Source: Bacillus sp. SD088 (GTDB taxonomy: Bacteria > Bacillota > Bacilli > Bacillales > Bacillaceae_C). Taken from it: a stretch of 64,000 nt of DNA. Under the pieces are notes generated by a model, which searched no databases, was not told the origin of the DNA, and worked only from the letters and a program-made list of their open reading frames with translations. The stretch lies in assembly GCF_017355205.1 (NCBI RefSeq), contig NZ_JADIJK010000017.1:47412-111411 (forward strand), given 5' to 3'. This document shows, piece by piece, positions 16,444 to 25,975 of the stretch. Each line of letters begins with the position of its first letter. Positions within the stretch are counted from its first letter, which is position 1. Made by a program: the position numbers and the translations under genes.

Positions 16444-17670
16444 ATGGAGAAAAATAGAGTTAACGCAAAAAGCAGCATGGCCAAGGAAGCATCCTCCAGC
16501 GAGAGAATGCTATACTTGGTTGCGATTATTGTTATTGGTTTTAATCTGAGACCGGCAATTACTTCCGTTGGACCGCTGTTAGGGACGATTCGTGATCAGA
16601 TTGGACTGGAACATTGGAGTGCAGGGACGATTACTAGTTTACCGCTCATAGCGTTTGCTGTTGTGTCACCGCTTGCCCCGAAATTTGGTCGGCGGTTGGG
16701 GAATGAAGGAGCTGTTTTCCTTGGTTTGATCCTGCTATTCGTCGGAATTGGCATTAGATCCATTCCGTATACACCGACCTTATTTATCGGTACAGCAATT
16801 ATTGGGGTTGGCATCGCAGTGATGAATGTGCTGCTGCCAGCGGTCATTAAGGAAAAATTCCCCCATAGAGTTGGCCGAATGACCAGTGTGTATTCGACAT
16901 CGATGGCAATATTCGCATCCACTGCATCAGGGCTTTCTGTTCCACTTGCACAGGGTGCAGGCTTGGGCTGGGAATTAGCTTTATTATCTTGGGCAGTGCT
17001 GGCTATTATTGGAATCATTGTTTGGATTTTTGTTCTTAGGCAAAGTCAAACTCCTAAAGAAGACCAAGTGGAGTTAAGTAGCAGATCTTTTAATGACGGC
17101 AACTTATGGAAATCTCCGCTGGCTTGGCAGGTCACTTTATTTATGGGCTTGCAATCGTTTATATTCTATGTGATTGTATCGTGGCTGCCAGAAATAATGC
17201 AGAGTTATGGCTTTTCTGTATCAGCAGCCGGCTGGCTGGTAGCTTATATTCAGTTTGTCGGACTGCCAGCCACCTTTTTGGCACCGGTGCTTGCAGAAAA
17301 ATTCTCCAACCAGCAGGGAATCGTACTAGGAATTGGCGGGGGCGCAACGATTGGATTTATCGGTCTCTTGATCGGCGGACCGTTGCCACTGATTTTCGTC
17401 TGGGTAACATTGATTGGAGTTGTCTTTGGAGGAGCTATCAGCTTGTCACTTGCGATGCTTGGTATGCGTGCACGTAATGGTCAGCAAGCAGGTGCTCTGT
17501 CCGGCATGGCACAATCTATTGGCTATATTTTTGCTGCGATCGGACCTTTACTTATCGGGTTGTTGTTTGATATCACTCATACATGGAACTCAGCGCTCAT
17601 TGCCATTATTATTGTTTGTTTACTGATGATACTGGCGGGTCTTGGTGCTGGTAGAAATAGGTATGTATGA
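16444..17670 (+). CDS. MFS transporter, CynX/NimT family
   Basis: 408 aa with about twelve hydrophobic segments and a short charged N-terminus. The start of the first helix, LVAIIVIGFNLRPAITSVGP, is the signature of the CynX/NimT (cyanate/nitroimidazole) branch. A central hydrophilic loop (RQSQTPKEDQVELSSRSFND) divides the two halves. Start ATG at 16444 behind AAGAAGG. It stands alone and converges on the yxeA-like gene through a shared terminator. The substrate of most members is unknown. Confidence 0.88.
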   Translation: MEKNRVNAKSSMAKEASSSERMLYLVAIIVIGFNLRPAITSVGPLLGTIRDQIGLEHWSAGTITSLPLIAFAVVSPLAPKFGRRLGNEGAVFLGLILLFVGIGIRSIPYTPTLFIGTAIIGVGIAVMNVLLPAVIKEKFPHRVGRMTSVYSTSMAIFASTASGLSVPLAQGAGLGWELALLSWAVLAIIGIIVWIFVLRQSQTPKEDQVELSSRSFNDGNLWKSPLAWQVTLFMGLQSFIFYVIVSWLPEIMQSYGFSVSAAGWLVAYIQFVGLPATFLAPVLAEKFSNQQGIVLGIGGGATIGFIGLLIGGPLPLIFVWVTLIGVVFGGAISLSLAMLGMRARNGQQAGALSGMAQSIGYIFAAIGPLLIGLLFDITHTWNSALIAIIIVCLLMILAGLGAGRNRYV

Positions 17671-17751
17671 GTGCCTGGCACGCCCCGGATTTTGTCGGAA
17701 GTTATTGTTCAAATACGGAATGAATTCATAATAAATTAAAAATATGATTAT

Positions 17752-17800
17752 AAAAACCTCCTCATTTGTCTTGAAATAAAACAAATGAGGAGGTTTGTGT
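17752..17800. terminator. Bidirectional terminator between convergent genes
   Basis: AACCTCCTCATTTGT (17755-17769) pairs with ACAAATGAGGAGGTT (17781-17795). There is a T-rich stretch on the plus side and a five-T run on the minus side. Confidence 0.85.
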
Positions 17801-17853
17801 TTTGGATGTATTTAAAATTCAGAGAAGATGGCCAATACCTATGCTCAAGCATA

Positions 17854-17890
17854 AATTCATCAGGAGCTTTTCTTAAGCTCCTGATGAATT
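17854..17890. terminator. Perfect inverted repeat downstream of yxeA-like gene
   Basis: AATTCATCAGGAGCTT faces AAGCTCCTGATGAATT around TTCT. A 16-base perfect stem, but without a clear T run on either strand, so it is a hairpin that may protect the 3' end as much as terminate. Confidence 0.6.
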
Positions 17891-17901
17891 CCTTACGATA
17901 A

Positions 17902-18270
17902 TTAAGCATTCTCTTCTTTTATCTTTGTTTGTGTTTCGCTTGGAATCTCTTTCCATTGCACTTCATCAAAAGAAGTGACTTCACTGCCTTTCTTTAAATA
18001 GAGCATTAAATAAGCACCTTGACGTAATTCCTTGGGAGCAGAGAATTCTACTGTTACTGCTTTCCCTTTTTCATTATACGCCGTTTGATTGTACCAATAC
18101 CTAGTCATAATATCTCCGTTGTCTAGCTTATCTTCTGCTATGTCTGTTGGTTCAATTACTTCTACATATACATGCTCTTTCCCCAAGCGATTGAAATCAA
18201 CTGTTAGCAACACCACTGCAGCTCCGACTAATAAAACTAACACACCAATTACAGTAATTATCTTTTTCAA
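17902..18270 (-). CDS. yxeA: YxeA-family (DUF1093) exported protein
   Basis: 122 aa. N-terminal membrane anchor or signal segment (KKIITVIGVLVLLVGAAVVLL), then a small extracellular beta-rich domain with YVEVIEP, TRYWYNQTAYNEKGKAV and GAYLMLYLKK, the YxeA hallmark. Start is TTG at 18270, nine bases behind AGGAGGGG; the longer frame would begin inside the permease gene. Last gene of a minus-strand operon ATPase-permease-YxeA that matches the yxdL-yxdM-yxeA order known in Bacillus. YxeA proteins are linked to response to host-type antimicrobial peptides, but their biochemical role is unknown. Confidence 0.87.
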   Translation of the reverse strand: MKKIITVIGVLVLLVGAAVVLLTVDFNRLGKEHVYVEVIEPTDIAEDKLDNGDIMTRYWYNQTAYNEKGKAVTVEFSAPKELRQGAYLMLYLKKGSEVTSFDEVQWKEIPSETQTKIKEENA

Positions 18271-18271
18271 A

Positions 18272-20137
18272 TTAATTCCCCTCCTGAATCGTTGTTCGAT
18301 AAAACCCTTGAACAGTAATAAAATAATAAATGATATAGACAAATGTATAAGCGAGCATCCACCATAGGACTGGTTCCCATAAGTTCATGTGCAATAAGTT
18401 TGAAAAGGCAGTTAAAGCGACAGCGCCATGCATTATTCCAAGGGATAATGGGGCGATAAAAACCAATCCCATTTGATAACGGATTGTCCGCTTCATTTCT
18501 TGTTTTGATACGCCAATTTTATAAAGAATCTCGTATTTACTTTTATCCTCTTCTGCCTCTGTCATCATCTTGAAGAAAATAATGCTTCCTGTTGCTAATA
18601 AGAACACTAACCCTAGGAAACTACCGACAAACAATTGGCTACCTGAAGCTTTTAATGACTCTTGATAATCCCTAAGTGCACTTGAAAAGTTCTCGGTATC
18701 AAGTGAAGAAGCTAATTGTTTAGATAAATCGGCATGTTTCTTATAATTATCCAATTGAACAGCATGGAATTTTGTTGCTCCTCCAGCGAGCGCTTGATAT
18801 TGTTCATCACCTAAGACAAGCACGCTTCCTGGTAGTACTTCTACATTAAAAATAGACTTGGGATACATTTTTTGAATCTGATACTGGTCATCACCCAGTG
18901 CTACTTCTTCAGTTTTCACTGACCAGCGTTCATCATAGAAAGGCTCAATCAACAGTGCCTCTGTCTGTTTCTGATGAATTTGCTCAATATCATCCCACTC
19001 TAATGCTTTGGCAAGTTGAGTAAATGTGGATTGATCAATGATATAGTATTCTTTATCCATTTCCTCACCAGGCACGCGAATATTTTTTGTTTCAAATTCA
19101 ATATTTGCTTCTACCGATTCATCTTGTATTTCATATTGTGGTCCTTGCCACATAAAGGAAAATGGCGCATAAGCTTCGATATTCTTATCTGTGTTATAAT
19201 ACATGCCGAACACTGCTCCACCAGCAGTAATCGTTGTCGCACTTAAGGTAGCGATAATCGTTAATGTCTTTGCATTTCCGCGAATGCGATAGAGGAGCTG
19301 TGAAGCTGTCATCAAATTGAGACCTTTCCATGCCCAAATTTCTCTTTTCTTCATTTTATTTAATACGTAAACGAACACGCTATTGAATAACAGGTAAGAC
19401 CCAATAATCGTTAATGCTATAACCACAAGTGGTGTTGCAATACCCAAGACCCGCCACACCTCTGAGGTTACAAAATCCTGTAATGCGATCCAATAAGCCA
19501 AAATTAAAGCTAACACACCAGTCAATACAGCAATTATCTGAGCTTTAGGCTGTTCCTCACCCTTTTTAGCTGCCTGAAACAAATCAATCAACTTAAATTG
19601 ATAAATAACACGATAGCCCAGTAATGACGTAACTAGGAATATGGCAAAAAATACACCCACTGTATTGAGAATAGCACTAGCAGAGATAGTCAGCCCAAGT
19701 GTCATCTCCATTCCCATTAACTTCAATAAAATCTGCAAAAGTAATTGCGATAAAAAGAATCCCAGTACTACACCAATAACTAATGAAATAATTCCAATCA
19801 TCATATTCTCAAAGAAAAGCAAGAAGCCGATTGTTCTTTTTCTGACCCCTAATAAAGAATAGAGCGCCACTTCTTTTTTCCTTTTTTTCATAAAAAATGT
19901 ATTGGAATATAGGATGAAAATAGCCACAAAGATCATTAGTACAAAGGCGGAAGCACTCATAATACTTTTAGTTTGTCTTGATGTTTCTGCTAAACCACTG
20001 ATATTATCGCTATACTTTAAAGTAGCAAAAGTAAAGTAAATAATGATTGAAAACACCGTTGCCCCAATATAAAGTGCATAATGTTTGATATTGCGTTTGA
20101 TATTTTTTGCGGCCAACTCAAACAACGTCATGTCCAT
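18272..20137 (-). CDS. Bce/Yxd-type ABC permease with large extracellular domain
   Basis: 621 aa FtsX-like permease of the peptide-sensing and detoxification class. The pattern is one N-terminal helix, groups of helices, and an extracellular domain of about 200 residues between roughly positions 305 and 510, which in this family binds the peptide or lipid complex. The C-terminus has three helices, preceded by DKSKYEILYKIGVSKQEMKR. Start ATG 20137 lies within the ATPase gene end (GTG 20140 is an alternative). Its partner kinase is presumably encoded divergently at 21793. Equivalent to YxdM by gene order. Confidence 0.9.
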   Translation of the reverse strand: MDMTLFELAAKNIKRNIKHYALYIGATVFSIIIYFTFATLKYSDNISGLAETSRQTKSIMSASAFVLMIFVAIFILYSNTFFMKKRKKEVALYSLLGVRKRTIGFLLFFENMMIGIISLVIGVVLGFFLSQLLLQILLKLMGMEMTLGLTISASAILNTVGVFFAIFLVTSLLGYRVIYQFKLIDLFQAAKKGEEQPKAQIIAVLTGVLALILAYWIALQDFVTSEVWRVLGIATPLVVIALTIIGSYLLFNSVFVYVLNKMKKREIWAWKGLNLMTASQLLYRIRGNAKTLTIIATLSATTITAGGAVFGMYYNTDKNIEAYAPFSFMWQGPQYEIQDESVEANIEFETKNIRVPGEEMDKEYYIIDQSTFTQLAKALEWDDIEQIHQKQTEALLIEPFYDERWSVKTEEVALGDDQYQIQKMYPKSIFNVEVLPGSVLVLGDEQYQALAGGATKFHAVQLDNYKKHADLSKQLASSLDTENFSSALRDYQESLKASGSQLFVGSFLGLVFLLATGSIIFFKMMTEAEEDKSKYEILYKIGVSKQEMKRTIRYQMGLVFIAPLSLGIMHGAVALTAFSNLLHMNLWEPVLWWMLAYTFVYIIYYFITVQGFYRTTIQEGN

Positions 20138-20885
20138 CACCGCCTAATTCCGCCAATTCGTCTAAAATGAATTGAAAAAATTCCTTGCGTGTATGATTCC
20201 CCCGAATCATTTCTTTCGATAATTGGCCATCTTTAATAAAAAGTATTCGGCGACAGAAGCTAGCTGCGTAGGCATCGTGTGTGACCATCATGATCGTTGC
20301 TTCCTGTTCTGAATTTAAGGAACTTAGATTCTCTAATAAATCAGTTGCTGACTTGGAATCAAGTGCTCCTGTAGGCTCATCTGCAAATAATAATTTTGGC
20401 TTTGTTACTAACGCACGACATGAAGCAGTTCGTTGCTTTTGTCCACCTGAAATTTGATAAGGATATTTATCTAATAAATTTTCAATACCAAATGTTTTAG
20501 CCACAGCAATTACTTTTTCTTTAATTTCGTTTGCAGGCTGCTTGGCAATCGCAAGTGGTAATAGGATATTTTCTCTTACTGTTAGAGAATCTAATAAGTT
20601 ATAATCTTGAAAAATAAACCCTAAATGATCTCGACGAAAGTCTGCCAGCTTGTTTTCCTTCATCTTGGCAATATTATCTTCCTCAATAAAGATATCTCCA
20701 TGGGTCGGGGAGTCAATGGTTGCCAATACATTTAATAAAGTCGACTTCCCAGCACCAGATGGTCCCATTACTCCAACAAATTCACCCGGTTCAATGGTAA
20801 ATGAGATATTTTCAAGGGCTTTAAAGGTATTCGTGCCTTTTCCATAAATTTTTTCGACATTGTTTACTTTTAATACATATTCCAT
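20118..20885 (-). CDS. Bce/Yxd-type ABC ATPase
   Basis: 255 aa MacB/LolD-like ATPase. It has Walker A GPSGAGKST, the Q-loop FIFQDYNLLDSL, signature ISGGQKQRT, Walker B LLFADEPTGALDS, and MVTHD. ATG at 20885 behind AGAGGTG. Its end overlaps the permease by 20 bases, so translation is coupled. First gene of the operon under the promoter region at 20914-20963. Confidence 0.93.
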   Translation of the reverse strand: MEYVLKVNNVEKIYGKGTNTFKALENISFTIEPGEFVGVMGPSGAGKSTLLNVLATIDSPTHGDIFIEEDNIAKMKENKLADFRRDHLGFIFQDYNLLDSLTVRENILLPLAIAKQPANEIKEKVIAVAKTFGIENLLDKYPYQISGGQKQRTASCRALVTKPKLLFADEPTGALDSKSATDLLENLSSLNSEQEATIMMVTHDAYAASFCRRILFIKDGQLSKEMIRGNHTRKEFFQFILDELAELGGDGHDVV

Positions 20886-20913
20886 TTGTTATGCACCTCT
20901 TTCTGATACTTTC

Positions 20914-20963
20914 ACTATACTTCGCCACCCTTACATAAAATTCACGTCTACCTTACAAAATTC
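20914..20963 (-). promoter_or_regulatory. Promoter with direct-repeat regulator site for the yxd-like operon
   Basis: On the minus strand TATAGT (20914-20919) is a good -10. Upstream lie two direct repeats, read on the plus strand as TTACATAAAATTC (20931-20943) and TTACAAAATTC (20953-20963). They start 22 bases apart, the two-turn spacing expected for an OmpR-type dimer. The neighbouring divergent regulator is the obvious candidate to bind here. Confidence 0.55.
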
Positions 20964-21040
20964 TTAAATCAGGTATTCCTCGATAAAAAGCTGTTATGAT
21001 AAGAGTTAAATAGGATGTGTATCGTGAAAGGATGAGAAAT

Positions 21041-21751
21041 ATGGAGGCACCACGTATATTAATTGTCGATGACGAAAGGGATTTATGTCAGTTGATGAAG
21101 ACTGCTTTAAAGAAGGAAGGTTTTGCTGAAGTAGAAACAGCTGGCACTTTACAAGAGGGGTGGGAGAAATTCGAGCAGTTTGCCCCTAGCATCGCTATTT
21201 TAGATATCATGCTTCCAGATGGGGAGGGGTACGATCTTTGTCGTAAGATTAGGGAGACATCTCGGATTCCTATTTTATTTCTCTCTGCGAAGTCAGATGA
21301 AGTGGATAAGATACTTGGACTGGCGATCGGCGGGGATGATTACATTACCAAACCCTTCAGTCCAAAAGAAATGGCTTACCGTGTAAAAGCTCAGCTTCGA
21401 CGTGCAGGGATGTATACAATGGAATCTAGTGTTCAAACTACAGAAAAAACGGAGAAAACTGTTGGGATATTTAAGATGAACACAGAAGAAACGGAAATTA
21501 CTAAGAATGGACAACGATTAGAGTTAACAGCAAAAGAAGTCGGATTAATGGCCTGCTTTCTTCGTCATCCTAATCAAATTTTAAGCAAAGAAACATTATT
21601 CAGCACCGTTTGGGGAGAGGATTTCTTTGGCGCTGATAATACCTTAATGGTACATATTCGGCGACTTCGAGAAAAAGTGGAAGATTCTCCATCGAAACCA
21701 AAGCATATTCTCACAGTTAAGGGGCTAGGTTATCGTTTTATCCCACAATAA
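21041..21751 (+). CDS. OmpR-family response regulator (YxdJ-like)
   Basis: Receiver domain with the acidic pocket DDERD, phosphoacceptor in ILDIMLPDGEGY and lysine in ITKPFSP, then a winged helix ending VKGLGYRF. ATG 21041 is chosen because GAAAGGATG lies just upstream; the GTG at 21017 would place the ribosome site inside the protein. Divergent from the ABC/YxeA operon, and first of a regulator-kinase pair. By family and position it should activate the exporter operon. Confidence 0.92.
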   Translation: MEAPRILIVDDERDLCQLMKTALKKEGFAEVETAGTLQEGWEKFEQFAPSIAILDIMLPDGEGYDLCRKIRETSRIPILFLSAKSDEVDKILGLAIGGDDYITKPFSPKEMAYRVKAQLRRAGMYTMESSVQTTEKTEKTVGIFKMNTEETEITKNGQRLELTAKEVGLMACFLRHPNQILSKETLFSTVWGEDFFGADNTLMVHIRRLREKVEDSPSKPKHILTVKGLGYRFIPQ

Positions 21752-21792
21752 TGGACAGCCGAGAATAAGAGGATGGAAGCAGGTGAGATAGA

Positions 21793-23166
21793 TTGAAATG
21801 GAAATTTACGCTGCGATATTTATTATCTGTGCTTAGTATTGTTTTAATTGTATTTGTTGTAAATACAATCATTTTGTTTGGATTTCTCATTTATCAGAGT
21901 GAATATAGGAACACTGATTTTGATCGTAATTCTGGGGAAGATTTCACCCGGTCTTTTGAGAAATATTTACAATTGAATGGCGATGAACTAGTTGTTTCAT
22001 CTACTGGCCAAGAAGCTTTAACCCAATTTGGTGCTTGGTTACAAATTCTCGATCTAAATGGTAATGTGATTGATTCTTATCAAGCACCTGAGGATGCGCC
22101 GGAACACTATAGCCCCATGGAGCTTATTCATAAATATAAGTATATGGATGATGACTTAAATACGTATTTTATCGGAGAATACGAGGATTACAACTATTTG
22201 GTGATTGTTCCTAACTCCCAAGATGAACGCCATGTTATGATGGTTAATCGAGAAAGGATGCTAACCTATATTCCTCGTTTCCTTGGAGCGGTTATTATTG
22301 TCAATTTATTAATTGCTACTCTTGTAGGCTTTTTATTCAGCGCGATTTTAACCAAGCCTGTTAATCGGATGATTGATCGAATCCATTCCTTAAAGGAACG
22401 TGTGTTCATAACGAAAAAAATGAAAAAACCAGGAATTTATAAGCATGTCTTTGCCAATTTGAATGATGTGGCGGAAACAATGCAGGCTCACGAGCAGGAA
22501 CGTCAAAAACTAGAAAAAATGCGTAATGAATGGATTAGCAATGTCTCACATGATATTAAAACACCGCTATCTTCCATTCGAGGCTATGCGGAATTATTAC
22601 GAAGTGAAGATCTATCTGATATGGAACGGCTAGAGTATGCAGAGGTGATCGAACGTCAGTCTCTTTATATGAGAGATCTTCTTGACGACTTTAATTTAAC
22701 GATGCGCTTACGAAATCAGGAATTACGACTTCACCGGCAACCGACCAATATGGAACACTTTGTCCGTGAGATCGTGATTGATTTATTAAATGATCCACAA
22801 TTTAGTTCGGGGCATATTGAATATGATAGTACAGCTACGACGATTAACTGGAATATTGATCAACACTTAATGAAACGTGCCTTACTGAATTTTATCTACA
22901 ATGCTCTGCTTCATAACGATGACGATGTCGAGGTTGATGTGATCGTCACAGGTTATAGCATTATAATTAAGGATAATGGAAAAGGAATCGCTAAGGAGGA
23001 GCAAGAACAAATATTTGAACGTTTTTATCGCGGAACCAACACTAGCAATATTTATGGGACAGGCCTTGGTATGGCGATCGCCCGCGATATTATTGAAGCA
23101 CATGGAGGCATCGTTCAATTAACGAGTGCCAAAGGCAGAGGAACGACAATCGAGATTGAGATCTGA
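21793..23166 (+). CDS. Sensor histidine kinase with extracellular domain
   Basis: 457 aa with TTG start behind AGGTGAG. First membrane segment at about residues 8-33; an extracellular part of about 120 residues (NTDFDRNSGEDFTRS to NSQDERHVM); second membrane segment around 160-182; a HAMP-like linker; HisKA with the histidine in SNVSHDIKTPLSS; HATPase_c with NFIYNALLHN, DNGKGI and GTGLGMAIARDI. Typical BceS/YxdK-type kinases are near 330 aa with almost no extracellular loop, so this kinase could sense a ligand directly. Confidence 0.9.
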   Translation: MKWKFTLRYLLSVLSIVLIVFVVNTIILFGFLIYQSEYRNTDFDRNSGEDFTRSFEKYLQLNGDELVVSSTGQEALTQFGAWLQILDLNGNVIDSYQAPEDAPEHYSPMELIHKYKYMDDDLNTYFIGEYEDYNYLVIVPNSQDERHVMMVNRERMLTYIPRFLGAVIIVNLLIATLVGFLFSAILTKPVNRMIDRIHSLKERVFITKKMKKPGIYKHVFANLNDVAETMQAHEQERQKLEKMRNEWISNVSHDIKTPLSSIRGYAELLRSEDLSDMERLEYAEVIERQSLYMRDLLDDFNLTMRLRNQELRLHRQPTNMEHFVREIVIDLLNDPQFSSGHIEYDSTATTINWNIDQHLMKRALLNFIYNALLHNDDDVEVDVIVTGYSIIIKDNGKGIAKEEQEQIFERFYRGTNTSNIYGTGLGMAIARDIIEAHGGIVQLTSAKGRGTTIEIEI

Positions 23167-23459
23167 GAAGCTCACAGAATGAAGCGGCAGAAAGTTGCTG
23201 TTTGAATCTGCCGCTAAGACACCGCGCTCTTGAATGATATTTTTGCTAAAACTAAGAAGAGAAAAACACCTCTCTCAGCTGTGAAAGCCTTAACGACGAA
23301 TAAAAAGGGTGCGACGGCGAATAAAAGTAGCATGACGGCGAATAGGCCACATAATGTTTTCTTTTTTCTGCAAATACCGAATCGGAACACTGTCTGCTGG
23401 TTCTCTGTTTGCCATGACTAGACCTGTTCACGATTGGACATTTAGTATCCATCGTCACA
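23167..23459. repeat. Scrap of intergenic element plus short ACGGCGAATAAAA repeats
   Basis: TGAATCTGCCGCTAAGACACCGCGCTC near 23200 matches a module of the elements at 11630 and 39235. At 23293-23350 three imperfect copies of a motif near ACGGCGAATAAAAGG follow one another. No gene is supported in this stretch; the open frames lack ribosome sites. Confidence 0.45.
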
Positions 23460-24224
23460 CTATCGCAAATCTTCTTTCATTTTATATTTGACCGCGATAA
23501 TAGAAAATAATAAGAAGAAAATGATTGCCACAACAGCTACATGCATAACATCGTTTATTTGATTAAAATCTTTTATACTGACAATTGTGTTCACCAACAG
23601 GTAGGAAGATAGATTTGTATCACTGATAATGGACTCAAATGCACTTGCCATCAATCCCAGAACATTCAATCCTAGAATTAGTCCAGTTATGATGCTAGGG
23701 ATTACATTTTTGATTATCATGGCTGTACATAGTACGACAATGGAAAATGCCCAATGAAGTAAAAACTGCCCAATCAGTAATTTCGTAAAGTATCCCCAGT
23801 CACCGATAGCCCCATTCTCGAAGAACAGCGATCTTCCAATCAGGTCAGCAATAATCATCACGAAGAACATAATTAAGGTGAATATTCCTAGAATTAGAAT
23901 TTTGGAAATGACAGAATTTCTCCGTGCGTTATTCATAGAAATAAAATTCTTATAAAATCCGGAGTTATATTCGCTCATATAGAAGTAGACACTGAATACA
24001 GCAATGTACATTAATACCCATGAGGGTGTTTGAGCCAGGATCATTTGAATAAATTGGCTTTCATTCATGCTGCTAATCAGTATTCCTCCTTGTTCAACAG
24101 GTTGCTCATATTGTTTAAACATAAAGATACCAAAGAGTTGAAAAGCAATGAAGACAACCAATAGCACATACATAATTTTATTCGAAAAAAAACGATTAAG
24201 GTCCATCTTGAGCAGATTAATCAT
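23460..24224 (-). CDS. ABC-2 permease of a peptide-resistance module
   Basis: 254 aa with six hydrophobic segments. The N-terminus MINLLKMDLNRFFSNKIMYV is the typical cytoplasmic lead of lantibiotic-immunity permeases. ATG 24224 overlaps the ATPase stop by 8 bases; the longer frame is only the ATPase gene read out of frame. Part of a minus-strand set kinase-regulator-ATPase-permease, resembling lantibiotic immunity or CprABC-type loci. Only one permease is present, so it may work as a homodimer. Confidence 0.85.
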   Translation of the reverse strand: MINLLKMDLNRFFSNKIMYVLLVVFIAFQLFGIFMFKQYEQPVEQGGILISSMNESQFIQMILAQTPSWVLMYIAVFSVYFYMSEYNSGFYKNFISMNNARRNSVISKILILGIFTLIMFFVMIIADLIGRSLFFENGAIGDWGYFTKLLIGQFLLHWAFSIVVLCTAMIIKNVIPSIITGLILGLNVLGLMASAFESIISDTNLSSYLLVNTIVSIKDFNQINDVMHVAVVAIIFFLLFSIIAVKYKMKEDLR

Positions 24225-25143
24225 GTGTATCACCACTGCTTCCTGTCCGTTCCAAAAAGTATTGCTCCAAACTTTGTTTATGCTTTGTAATGGTGTGAAC
24301 AAATATCTCGTTTTCCGCCAATTTTTTAATGATTTGCTGGCTTTCGACATGTGGGTCATATACATAGATGGTGCGATTATTGATTACTTTGTATCTATGG
24401 ATCGCTAAGTGATTTTCGAGAATCGGAACCGCTATTTTTGCTTCGTCTACTTCTAATTCAATACGATCTTCGCATTGAAGCAGCAAATCTTCCTTAGAAA
24501 TATTTTCGATAACCTTGCCATGATGAAGGATGACATATTTCGTTGCTACTTTCGATAACTCTTCTAAGATGTGACTAGAAATAATAATGGTAATTCCCGT
24601 TTTATTTAATTGCAAAATCAATTTTCTGATTTCAGAAATGCCTTGCGGGTCTAAACCATTGATTGGTTCATCCAAAATCAAAACATCCGGACTGCCTATT
24701 AATGCAACCGCAATTCCCAGCCTTTGCTTCATGCCCATAGAATAATTTTTTACTTTAGTCTTATTTGAATGATCCAAACCAACAAGCTTCAATAGATCAT
24801 ATATATATTTCTTGCGATTTTTCAGTCCATAGGAAATAGCGATCAAATCAAGATTTTTGTAGGCAGAATAATGAGGAAACACCCCAGTATCCTCGATTAA
24901 TAAACCCATTCGTTCAAAATAAGCATGATTTTCCTTTATATGATGATTAAATAAATGAATTTCTCCAGAAGATGGATAAATCAACCCGCCAATCATTTTT
25001 AATAGGGTGGATTTTCCGGCCCCATTCGGACCAATCAATCCGAATATTTCTCCTTTTCGTATTTTGAAATCCACGTTATTCACAGCTATTTTTGACTTGA
25101 ATTGTTTAGTCAATTGCTTCACTTCAATAATTTCATTTGTCAT
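24217..25143 (-). CDS. ABC transporter ATPase, BcrA/lantibiotic-immunity type
   Basis: 308 aa with Walker A GPNGAGKST, signature YSMGMKQRLG, Walker B VLILDEPING, SSHILEEL, and the ~90-residue C-terminal domain (EDRIELEVDEAKIAV ...) typical of the BcrA group. ATG 25143 follows GGGAGGGTAG. Preceded at 120 bases by the two-component genes on the same strand; overlaps the permease gene. Likely exports or expels a membrane-active peptide. Confidence 0.9.
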   Translation of the reverse strand: MTNEIIEVKQLTKQFKSKIAVNNVDFKIRKGEIFGLIGPNGAGKSTLLKMIGGLIYPSSGEIHLFNHHIKENHAYFERMGLLIEDTGVFPHYSAYKNLDLIAISYGLKNRKKYIYDLLKLVGLDHSNKTKVKNYSMGMKQRLGIAVALIGSPDVLILDEPINGLDPQGISEIRKLILQLNKTGITIIISSHILEELSKVATKYVILHHGKVIENISKEDLLLQCEDRIELEVDEAKIAVPILENHLAIHRYKVINNRTIYVYDPHVESQQIIKKLAENEIFVHTITKHKQSLEQYFLERTGSSGDTHD

Positions 25144-25263
25144 ATTGGCTACCCTCCCTAGACATTAATATAATAAAAGAAAGCTAATATAACGCCAAGA
25201 AAAGGTTAAGAAAGTTCAAAGAAATGTTGAGCACAACATTGACGGAATGATTGACGTTTTACA

Positions 25264-25959
25264 TTATTTATTTAACCTGAAGCCAATTCCCCAGACGGTG
25301 TCGATATAATTCTCTTCATCAAATTGTCTTATTTTATTGCGGATGTTACTAATGTGAACAGTAATTGTCTTATCTTCCCCGATGTAGACATCATCCCATG
25401 CCAATTCATATAGATCCTGTTTTGTAAACACACGCGTAGGGCTTTTTAGCAAAAGTTCGATGATTTTATATTCTTGTCTTGTAAGATTTAACTCTGAGTT
25501 ATGAATCGTAACGCTCATTGTATTACAATCTAAAACTAAATTCTTATGCTTGTATAAAGTGATGAGTTTACTTTTTGCGCTTCTTTTAATATGTACATTT
25601 ATTCTGGCGAGTAATTCTTCTACCTCAAACGGTTTGGTGACATAATCGTCAGCTCCTAAATCGAATAAGTTTAATTTATGATCCAGCTTTTCTTTCGCAG
25701 ACAAAACAATGACTGGTGTGTCACATTTTAAATTTGTTCTTAATTCACCCATAAAAGCTTCTCCGGATAAGCCAGGAAGCATGAGATCTAATATTATCAG
25801 GTCATAGGTTTGACGAGCTACGTTCATTTTCCCTTCACTGCCAGAATAGGCCTGAGTACAAAGGAAATTCTCCTTTTGGAGGAGGGTATATATAATATTA
25901 TTGATATGTTCATCGTCCTCGACAATTAGAATACGGGGCTGCTTCATCTCATCCTCCAT
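25264..25959 (-). CDS. OmpR-family response regulator
   Basis: Receiver domain with IVEDDEHIN, phosphoacceptor in LIILDLMLPGLSG, lysine in VTKPFEVEE, then a winged helix ending VWGIGFRL. AGGAGG is placed 6 bases before ATG 25959. Sixteen bases downstream of the kinase gene, so kinase and regulator are one transcript. The sequence differs clearly from the pairs at 46 and 4595, so this is a separate lineage. Confidence 0.92.
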   Translation of the reverse strand: MEDEMKQPRILIVEDDEHINNIIYTLLQKENFLCTQAYSGSEGKMNVARQTYDLIILDLMLPGLSGEAFMGELRTNLKCDTPVIVLSAKEKLDHKLNLFDLGADDYVTKPFEVEELLARINVHIKRSAKSKLITLYKHKNLVLDCNTMSVTIHNSELNLTRQEYKIIELLLKSPTRVFTKQDLYELAWDDVYIGEDKTITVHISNIRNKIRQFDEENYIDTVWGIGFRLNK

Positions 25960-25975
25960 ATGTATCCTCCTTTGC

